Source of the DNA: Alphaproteobacteria bacterium
GTDB taxonomy: Bacteria > Pseudomonadota > Alphaproteobacteria > UBA7985 > JAUIBT01
Reading direction: 5' to 3'
DNA length: 40,242 nucleotides
Assembly (NCBI GenBank): GCA_030428255.1
Contig: JAUIBT010000028.1
Span: 1-40,242, forward strand
In this document: one piece after another, positions 34,260 through 40,242 of the stretch
How the letters are laid out: every line of letters begins with the position of its first letter
How positions within the stretch are numbered: the first letter of the stretch is position 1
The notes under the pieces: model-generated
What the model was told of the DNA's origin: nothing
Database searches by the model: none
Seen by the model: only the letters and a program-made list of their open reading frames with translations
Made by a program: the position numbers and the translations under genes

Positions 34260-34478
34260 TCGATCCAACTTTGGCATTAGTAAAGAAAAACTTGTCAGTC
34301 GTTTGATTTTCTTGTTTCCCTGAACGGCGCAGAGTCCGCATCATGGCCTGGTTCGGCGTGTCCGGGCTGGTTGGCCTGTACCCAGATCAAAGATGCAGGG
34401 GCGGGCAAACTTAAGCCGCAAAGCAGGCTGCGACCAGGTGCGGCGCCGGTCAACGTCATAGCGGGAAGCAAGAGAATC

Positions 34479-36170
34479 ATGATGGCAACACCCAATCAAC
34501 GCAACGGTGGTCAGCTTTTGGTCGCGAGCCTCATGGCTCTGGGGGCACGCAAGGCATTTGGCGTGCCGGGCGAATCCTATCTGGCGGTGTTGGATGCGCT
34601 CTATGACACCCAAGGTCAGCTTGACTTTGTGTTGTGCCGCAACGAAGGCGGGGCGGGCTTCATGGCCGCCGCCTACGGTAAGCTGACCGGCAGCCCTGGC
34701 ATTTGCATGGTGACCCGCGGGCCTGGGGTGACCAATGCCTCGATTGGCATTCATACGGCCATGCAAGACTCGGCGCCTATGATCGTGTTCGTTGGCCAAG
34801 TTGGCACCGACATGAAGGGGCGCGAGGCCTTCCAGGAGATCGATTATCGGGCCATGTTTGGCACGGTTGCCAAGTGGACGGTTGAGATCGACCGCGTTGA
34901 GCGCATTCCCGAAATCCTGGCGCGCGCCTGGAAGACTGCCACCACCGGTCGACCAGGCCCGGTGGTCATTGCCCTGCCCGAAGATATGCTGACCAGCCTG
35001 ACCGACGTTGAGCCCCTGAGCCGCCTGCAACCCATCGCCGAGCCCGCGCCCAGCGCCGCCACTATGGCTGAAGTGGCCCGCATTTTGAGCGCGGCCAAGC
35101 GGCCTGTGATCCTCTATGGCGGCTGCAATTGGCAGCCCCAGGCCAGCGCGGCGCTGCAAGCCTTTGCCGAAGGATCGAGCATCCCGGTGGTGTCGGTGTT
35201 CCGCTATATCGACCAGTTCGACAACCACGCGCCGGTCTTCTGCGGCGAGGCTGGGGTGGGCATGGCGCCTGGGGTCAAGCGCCTGCTGGGCGAGGCCGAC
35301 GTGATCTTGGCCATCAACAACCGCTTCGGCGAGAACTCAACCGACGGCTACAGCTTGCTGAGCGTGCCGCAGCCCAAGCAACGCCTGATCCACGTCCATG
35401 CCTCAGACGCGGAAATCGGCAAGATTTATCAGCCCGAGCTCGGCATCCAAGCGGGGCCCAATGCCTTCGCCGAGGCCCTGGCTACGCTTGGCCCAGTGAG
35501 CGGCGATTGGGCTGACTGGTGCGCGCAAGGTCGCGCAGCCTATGAGGCGGGATTTGACCTGCCGCCACAGCCTTCGCCGGTGGATATGGGCCAGGTCATG
35601 GCGCAGTTGGCCAAGGGTCTGCCCGAGGATGTCATCCTCACCAACGGCGCGGGCAACTTTACCATTTGGCCCAACAAGGTCTTCAAATTTGGCCCCAAGG
35701 CGCGCTTGCTAGCCCCGCAAGCCGGAGCCATGGGCTATGGCCTGCCCGCGGCCATCGCAGCCAAGGTGGCCGAGCCCAACAAGACCGTGGTTTGCTTTGC
35801 CGGAGATGGGGATTTCCAGATGAATTGCCAGGAGTTGGCCAGCGCTCTGCAAGCCGGGGCGCAACCGATCATCTTGGTATTGAACAATGGCACCTATGGC
35901 ACCATCCGCGCCCACCAGGAGCGCAACTATCCCGCTCGTGTGTCGGGCACCGACATGGTGAGCCCCGACTTCTCGGCGCTGGCTCGCGCCTATGGCTTCC
36001 ACGCGGAGCGAGTCGAGACCACGGCAGATTTCGCCCCTGCCTTTGAGCGCGCCTTGGCCTCGAAAACAGGCGCGCTCTTGGACCTGGCCATTGCGGCCGA
36101 CGCCATTACCCCGCGCCTGACCCTCAGCCAGATGCGCGCAGCAGCTTTGAAAGCACAGGAGCAGGCATGA
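34479..36170 (+). CDS. ThDP-dependent enzyme, acetolactate synthase-like
   Basis: A 563-residue thiamine diphosphate enzyme of the POX/AHAS family. The N-terminal Pyr domain has FGVPGESYLAVLDAL and the activating glutamate E56 in CRNEGGAGFMA, and the middle domain has PVILYGGC. The C-terminal PP domain has the ThDP/Mg motif GDGDFQMNCQELASAL...ILVLNNGTYGT. Such enzymes decarboxylate or ligate 2-oxo acids; the substrate here is unknown. There is no acetolactate synthase small subunit beside it, so ordinary valine synthesis is unlikely. GGGAAGCAAGAGA precedes the tandem ATGs at 34479/34482. The stop overlaps the hyuA-like start (ATGA). Confidence 0.88.
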   Translation: MMATPNQRNGGQLLVASLMALGARKAFGVPGESYLAVLDALYDTQGQLDFVLCRNEGGAGFMAAAYGKLTGSPGICMVTRGPGVTNASIGIHTAMQDSAPMIVFVGQVGTDMKGREAFQEIDYRAMFGTVAKWTVEIDRVERIPEILARAWKTATTGRPGPVVIALPEDMLTSLTDVEPLSRLQPIAEPAPSAATMAEVARILSAAKRPVILYGGCNWQPQASAALQAFAEGSSIPVVSVFRYIDQFDNHAPVFCGEAGVGMAPGVKRLLGEADVILAINNRFGENSTDGYSLLSVPQPKQRLIHVHASDAEIGKIYQPELGIQAGPNAFAEALATLGPVSGDWADWCAQGRAAYEAGFDLPPQPSPVDMGQVMAQLAKGLPEDVILTNGAGNFTIWPNKVFKFGPKARLLAPQAGAMGYGLPAAIAAKVAEPNKTVVCFAGDGDFQMNCQELASALQAGAQPIILVLNNGTYGTIRAHQERNYPARVSGTDMVSPDFSALARAYGFHAERVETTADFAPAFERALASKTGALLDLAIAADAITPRLTLSQMRAAALKAQEQA

Positions 36171-36211
36171 CCAGCACCCAGATAACCAGCACTCAGATGA
36201 CCAGCACTCAG
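36167..36211 (+). repeat. Three 15-base tandem units at the hyuA start
   Basis: Three 15-base units, each a variant of ATGACCAGCACTCAG (single-base differences only), encode MTSTQ-ITSTQ-MTSTQ. In-frame ATGs lie at 36167, 36197 and 36212, so unit loss or gain would keep the frame and a start codon. Confidence 0.9.
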
Positions 36212-38296
36212 ATGACCGGCCAGTCTATCCGCCTTGGTGCGGACATCGGCGGCACCTTCACCGACGTGGCTCTCGACTGCCGGGGGCAGCTCTTCTCGAC
36301 CAAGGTACTGACCACATACAGCGCGCCCGAGCAGGCCATTTTGGATGGCATCGCAGTGGTGATCGAGCAGGCTGGCATTGCCGCCAGCGAGATCGAGCTG
36401 GTGATCCACGGCACCACGCTGGCCACCAACGCGCTGATCGAACGCCGTGGCGCACGCACGGCGCTGGTGACGACCCAAGGCTTTCGCGATGTCATCGAAA
36501 TGCGCACCGAAAGCCGCTTTGAGCAGTACGATCTGAACCTCAAACTGCCCTTGCCCTTGATCCCGCGCGAGGATCGTTTTGTCGTGGCAGGTCGGATCGG
36601 CGCGCAGGGCCAAGAGCTGCAAGCGCTGGATGAAGCAGCGTTGGAGGAGCTGGCGGACACCCTCAAGGCTGAGGGCTTCGGCGCGGTGGCGATCGGCTTC
36701 ATCCATTCTTACCTGAACCCCGCGCACGAGCAGCGCGCGCGGGACATCCTGGCCGCCAAGCTGGACGTTCCGATTTCCATCTCATCGGAAGTCTCGCCGC
36801 AGATGCGCGAGTTTGAGCGCTTCAACACGGTCTGCGCCAATGCCTATGTGCGCCCGCAGATGGAAACCTACCTCTACCGCTTGCAACAGCGATTGAAGGA
36901 CATGGGCGCGGGTTGTCCCTTGTTCATGATCCACTCCGGCGGCGGGCTAATTTCGGTTGAAACCGCAGCGGCCTTTCCGGTGCGGCTGGTGGAATCGGGC
37001 CCGGCGGGCGGCGCAATCTTTGCCGCTGACATCGCTCAGCGCTTTGGCATTCAGCGTGTGGTCTCCTATGATATGGGCGGAACCACTGCCAAAATCTGCC
37101 TGATCGAAGACTTCCAACCGCAAACCGCACGCACCTTTGAGGTCGCACGCTCCTATCGCTTCTGCAAGGGCTCGGGCATGCCCATCTCGATCCCGGTGAT
37201 CGAGATGATTGAGATCGGCGCGGGCGGGGGCTCCCTGGCTTGGGTTGACGCCATGGGCCGCATTCAAACCGGCCCTGAGTCGGCGGGCTCTGAACCGGGA
37301 CCGGCTTGCTATGGCCGCGATGGCAAGCGCCCGGCGATTACCGACGCTGACCTGGCGCTGGGCAAGCTGGACCCCGACAACTTTGCGGGCGGTAAGATCA
37401 AACTATCTAAGACCGCAGCAGAGGGCGCCATCGCGCGTGAGGTCGGCGACAAGCTCGGCCTGAACGCTGAGGCCGCCGCCTTCGGTATCGTGGAAGTGGT
37501 GGACGAGAATATGGCCAATGCCGCGCGCGTCCATGCGGTCGAAAACGGCAAGAATATCAGCGACAATCTGATGGTGGCCTTTGGCGGCGCGGCCCCGTTG
37601 CACGCCGCGCGCTTGTGCGAAAAGCTGGGCATTGAGGCCTGCTTGATCCCGCAAGGCGCAGGCGTAGGGTCGGCGATTGGCTTCCTGAAAGCACCCTTTG
37701 GCTATGAGGCGCTCAGCTCTCAGATCACCGCCCTGTCGCGCTTTGACGCCGCCAGCATCAACACCTTGTTGGATGAGCTGAAGCACACGGCTGAGAGCTT
37801 TGTGCTTCAGGGTGCCAGCGGTGCCATCGAGCGCGAAGTTGTGGCTTATATGCGCTATGCCGGGCAGGGCTGGGAGATCCCGGTGCCGTTGCCGGATCGC
37901 GCCTTTACAGCCGATGATGCGGCCATGATCAAGGACAGCTTCCGCCAGCGCTATGCTCAGTTCTTTGGCCGCCCAGTCGAGGGGCCAGAGATCGAGTTCG
38001 TCACCTGGTCGGTCAAAGCCCAAGACCAGCGGCCAGCGCCCGAGGCAGTGACACTGGACTGGCGTGGCCAGGGCGGGCAGGTTGGCGCTCTGGGCAACCT
38101 GCGTGCGGTCTTCGACGCCGCCAAGGGCGCACCGCAGGACAGCCAAATCGTCGAACGCAACCAGTTGAGCGCCGGGCAACGCCTGTCGGGGCCAGCGGTC
38201 ATCGTCGAGGACGAAACCTCAACCATCGTCACAACCCCGTTCGATGCCATCATGCAAGCTGACGGCAGCATCTTGTTGCTGCGCAAAGGAGCCTGA
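36167..38296 (+). CDS. hyuA: Hydantoinase/oxoprolinase subunit A family
   Basis: The ATP-binding subunit of an HyuAB-type enzyme that opens cyclic amides (N-methylhydantoin, 5-oxoproline) or, in the related acetone carboxylases, carboxylates ketones. The 709-residue protein has the ASKHA-fold ATPase start GADIGGTFTDVAL, HGTTLATNALIERRGARTALVTT, the SGPAGGAIFA and YDMGGTTAKICLI motifs, GAGGGSLAWVD and GSEPGPACYGRDG. It starts with a repeated MTSTQ tail of 15 residues. AGGAG lies five bases before the first ATG, which overlaps the ThDP gene stop. hyuB follows three bases after the stop. Confidence 0.92.
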   Translation: MTSTQITSTQMTSTQMTGQSIRLGADIGGTFTDVALDCRGQLFSTKVLTTYSAPEQAILDGIAVVIEQAGIAASEIELVIHGTTLATNALIERRGARTALVTTQGFRDVIEMRTESRFEQYDLNLKLPLPLIPREDRFVVAGRIGAQGQELQALDEAALEELADTLKAEGFGAVAIGFIHSYLNPAHEQRARDILAAKLDVPISISSEVSPQMREFERFNTVCANAYVRPQMETYLYRLQQRLKDMGAGCPLFMIHSGGGLISVETAAAFPVRLVESGPAGGAIFAADIAQRFGIQRVVSYDMGGTTAKICLIEDFQPQTARTFEVARSYRFCKGSGMPISIPVIEMIEIGAGGGSLAWVDAMGRIQTGPESAGSEPGPACYGRDGKRPAITDADLALGKLDPDNFAGGKIKLSKTAAEGAIAREVGDKLGLNAEAAAFGIVEVVDENMANAARVHAVENGKNISDNLMVAFGGAAPLHAARLCEKLGIEACLIPQGAGVGSAIGFLKAPFGYEALSSQITALSRFDAASINTLLDELKHTAESFVLQGASGAIEREVVAYMRYAGQGWEIPVPLPDRAFTADDAAMIKDSFRQRYAQFFGRPVEGPEIEFVTWSVKAQDQRPAPEAVTLDWRGQGGQVGALGNLRAVFDAAKGAPQDSQIVERNQLSAGQRLSGPAVIVEDETSTIVTTPFDAIMQADGSILLLRKGA

Positions 38297-38299
38297 ACC

Positions 38300-39946
38300 A
38301 TGAGCCACGCCGCTAGCCACCCATCAAACCTGAGCCAAGTTGAAGAAATCCGCATGCAGGTCATGTGGAACCGGCTGATCTCGGTGGTCGAGGAGCAGGC
38401 CATGACCCTGCTGCGCACCGCCTTTTCTACCTCGGTGCGCGAGGCGGGCGATCTGTCCGCCGGGGTCTATGACCCGCAAGGGCGCATGTTGGCCCAAGCG
38501 GTGACCGGAACGCCGGGTCACGTTAACACCATGGCTGAGGCCGTGCGGAACTTCATTGCAGAAATCCCCCGCGAAGACATGTTCCCTGGCGATACCTATG
38601 TCACCAATGACCCTTGGCTGGGAACGGGCCATTTGCACGACATCACCATGGTCACGCCCTCGTTCAAGGGCAACGAGCTGGTGGGCTTCTTTGCCTGCAC
38701 GGCGCACGTGGTGGACGTGGGCGGGCGCGGCTTTGGCGCGGACGGCAAGTCGGTCTATGAGGAGGGCATCCAGCTTCCGATCATGAAGTTTGCCGAACGC
38801 GGCCAGGTCAACCCCACCCTGCTCAAGCTGTTGCGGGCCAATATCCGCGAGCCCAACCAGGTGATTGGTGATTTCTATTCGCTGGCTGCCTGCAACGACG
38901 TGGGCCATCGCCGCTTAATCGATATGCTGGACGAGATCGGCTTGCCCGACCTGGAAGCGCTAGGCGACTTCATTTTGACCCGCACCCATGCGGCCATGAT
39001 GGAGCGGATTGCAGCGCTGCCCAAAGGGTCTTGGTCGAACGAAATGCTGACCGATGGTTATGACGATCCCATCTTGTTGGCCGCCAAAGTGACCATCGAA
39101 GATACGCGCGTCTTGGTGGACTTCGACGGCTGTGCGCCTGTCAGTCGTTGGGGTATCAATTGCCCGCTGATCTACACCAAGGCTTATGCTTGCTACGCGA
39201 TCAAGTGCGTGGTGGCTCCTGACATACCCAACAACTCAGCCTCTTTGGCGGCGATTGACATTGCCTCACCGGTCAATATCGTCAATGCGCAGCGCCCGTC
39301 GCCGGTCTCGCTGCGTCATGTCATTGGCCACATGGTGCCCGACGTGGTGTTGGGGGCCCTGGCCCAAGCGCTGCCGGGGCAGATCCAGGCCGAGGGCGCA
39401 GGCGCGCTTTGGAACATTCACATCTCTGCGCGGCCAGCGGCAGGCCAAGAGGGCAGGCGGGCCGAGGTGCTGATGTTCAACTCAGGCGGCGGCGGTGCGC
39501 GGCCCAGTGTGGACGGCCTGTCGGCGACGGCCTTTCCGTCGGGCGTCCACACCATGCCCATCGAGGCCACCGAGCACACCGGACCCATTGTCATTTGGCG
39601 CAAGGAGTTGCGGCCCGGATCGGGTGGCGACGGCCAGTATCGCGGCGGCCTGGGGCAGGTGATCGAAATCGCGCCCATGGAAGGCCATGAGTTCGAGTTC
39701 TCGGCCATGTTTGATCGGGTCAATACGCCTCCACGCGGGCGCGACGGCGGCCAAGACGGGGCGGCGGGAAGCGTGATGCTGGACGATGGCACCCGGTTGC
39801 GACCCAAAGGCTGGCAGTTCGTGCCCGCAGGGCGGCGGCTGATCCTCAAGGCTCCGGGCGGCGGCGGCTTTGGCGACCCGGCTGCGCGCGACGCAGAAGC
39901 CCAGGCAGGCGATCAACGCGGCGGCTACCTGGACGAAGACGCTTAG
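38300..39946 (+). CDS. hyuB: Hydantoinase/oxoprolinase subunit B family
   Basis: The partner subunit of the HyuAB-type hydrolase. The 548-residue protein has the family blocks TAFSTSVREAGDLSAGVYDPQG, GTPGHVNTMAEAV, GDTYVTNDPWLGTGHLHDI (likely metal and active-site region), FACTAHVVDVGG, a central domain with PNNSASLAAIDI, and RPGSGGDGQYRGGLGQ near the end. Length fits HyuB. It starts three bases after hyuA and ends 13 bases before the LysR start, so hyuA, hyuB and possibly lysR were one transcript. Confidence 0.93.
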   Translation: MSHAASHPSNLSQVEEIRMQVMWNRLISVVEEQAMTLLRTAFSTSVREAGDLSAGVYDPQGRMLAQAVTGTPGHVNTMAEAVRNFIAEIPREDMFPGDTYVTNDPWLGTGHLHDITMVTPSFKGNELVGFFACTAHVVDVGGRGFGADGKSVYEEGIQLPIMKFAERGQVNPTLLKLLRANIREPNQVIGDFYSLAACNDVGHRRLIDMLDEIGLPDLEALGDFILTRTHAAMMERIAALPKGSWSNEMLTDGYDDPILLAAKVTIEDTRVLVDFDGCAPVSRWGINCPLIYTKAYACYAIKCVVAPDIPNNSASLAAIDIASPVNIVNAQRPSPVSLRHVIGHMVPDVVLGALAQALPGQIQAEGAGALWNIHISARPAAGQEGRRAEVLMFNSGGGGARPSVDGLSATAFPSGVHTMPIEATEHTGPIVIWRKELRPGSGGDGQYRGGLGQVIEIAPMEGHEFEFSAMFDRVNTPPRGRDGGQDGAAGSVMLDDGTRLRPKGWQFVPAGRRLILKAPGGGGFGDPAARDAEAQAGDQRGGYLDEDA

Positions 39947-39959
39947 GGCACGAACAAGC

Positions 39960-40116
39960 ATGGGCAAGCCGCCACAGACGTTTCGATTGCCGCCGCTGAA
40001 TGCGCTGCGGGTCTTCTGGGCGGTGATGCGCATGGGCAGTTTTCGCGCCGCGTCTGAGGAGCTGTTGGTCTCTCCGCAAGCCGTCAGCCAGCAGATCAAG
40101 CAGCTTGAGGATATCT
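39960..40116 (+). pseudogene. LysR-family regulator truncated by an IS66-family element
   Basis: The first 52 codons encode a LysR helix-turn-helix: FRLPPLNALRVFWAVMRMGSF, RAASEELLVSPQAVSQQIKQLED. After LEDI the similarity stops at about 40116, exactly where an IS66-type end begins. The frame then reads 13 or so element-encoded residues to a stop near 40154. The effector-binding domain is missing from the window. The ATG at 39960 is the natural LysR start; the frame is open back to 39870 within hyuB. It lies directly after hyuB and was probably its regulator. The product is expected to be non-functional. Confidence 0.88.
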
Positions 40117-40242
40117 GTATGCGTTGCCTGGGTCCCACAGGGATTTCATCTTGACTGCTGGAAGTTCCAAGGCAGCAATTCGTCAAGCCTGCTAGCGGGG
40201 TGGCCCGCGGCGATTGCCTCAAGGGTTGCCTTTAGGTAGGCG
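40117..40242 (-). mobile_element. IS66-family insertion sequence end (partial)
   Basis: The element starts near 40117 with GTATGCGTTGCC, resembling the GTAAGCG-type termini of IS66 elements, and contains the end of an IS66 transposase. It runs off the window. IS66 elements make 8-base target duplications; the bases before the junction, GGATATCT at 40109-40116, are the predicted duplicate. Confidence 0.75.
40146..40242 (-). CDS. tnpC: IS66-family transposase (TnpC), C-terminal fragment
   Basis: On the minus strand the last 31 codons before a TGA at 40148-40146 read AYLKATLEAIAAGHPASRLD followed by ELLPWNFQQSR. The HPxSRxDELLPWNF ending is diagnostic of the IS66 family DDE transposase C-terminus. 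The rest lies outside the window to the right, so its integrity is unknown. Confidence 0.85.
   Translation of the reverse strand, partial: AYLKATLEAIAAGHPASRLDELLPWNFQQSR

Overview
The window is GC-rich and almost fully coding. Gene content and order point to an alphaproteobacterium, possibly Rhodospirillales-like, but the genus cannot be told from the sequence. The main evidence is the rne - amidase - PBP1A arrangement, an RNase E with a large acidic insertion in its S1 domain and a GWW C-terminus, the rimM-trmD-rplS run, and a Sox cluster of the alphaproteobacterial type. Insertion sequences cut both edges: an IS5-family transposase end on the left, and an IS66-family end on the right that interrupts a LysR regulator.

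Layout. 1-564: IS5-family end and a gene-poor stretch. 565-2459 (minus): SUMT (cobA), an NnrU-family membrane protein and free methionine-(R)-sulfoxide reductase. 2514-6691 (plus): cobalamin genes cbiD, cobK, cobU/P and cobW, with a small exported protein and a DUF1289 protein between them. 6803-6878: tRNA-Thr(UGU). 7090-10250: rimM, trmD, rplS and a single ORF joining NadD to RsfS. 10465-12822 (minus): SulP anion transporter followed by a tandem universal stress protein. 13230-16267: kynA, kynU and a D-2-hydroxyacid dehydrogenase. 16299-20762 (minus): mazG and rne, with an intrinsic terminator between them. 21351-25459: N-acetylmuramoyl-L-alanine amidase and PBP1A.

25521-32590 is a thiosulfate-oxidation (sox) cluster: soxS on the minus strand, then divergently soxX, Y, Z, A, B, an enlarged CcdA/SoxV, SoxW and a GlcG/HbpS-like exported protein. 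SoxXA loads thiosulfate onto SoxYZ, SoxB releases sulfate, and SoxV/SoxW/SoxS probably deliver reductant. No soxCD and no soxR lie here. Three perfect ATTC-N8-GAAT sites lie in the cluster: two in the soxS/soxX gap and one just before soxB, directly behind a strong terminator that follows soxA. They suggest control by a persulfide-sensing ArsR-type repressor encoded elsewhere.

32747-40116 is a catabolic cluster of unknown substrate: aldehyde dehydrogenase, a ThDP-dependent enzyme, and hydantoinase/oxoprolinase subunits A and B. Next to it is a LysR gene cut after its helix-turn-helix by the IS66-family element.

Most promising for follow-up: the three-site sox operator set with the soxA/soxB terminator, the NadD-RsfS fusion, and the hydantoinase/ThDP/ALDH cluster with its broken regulator.
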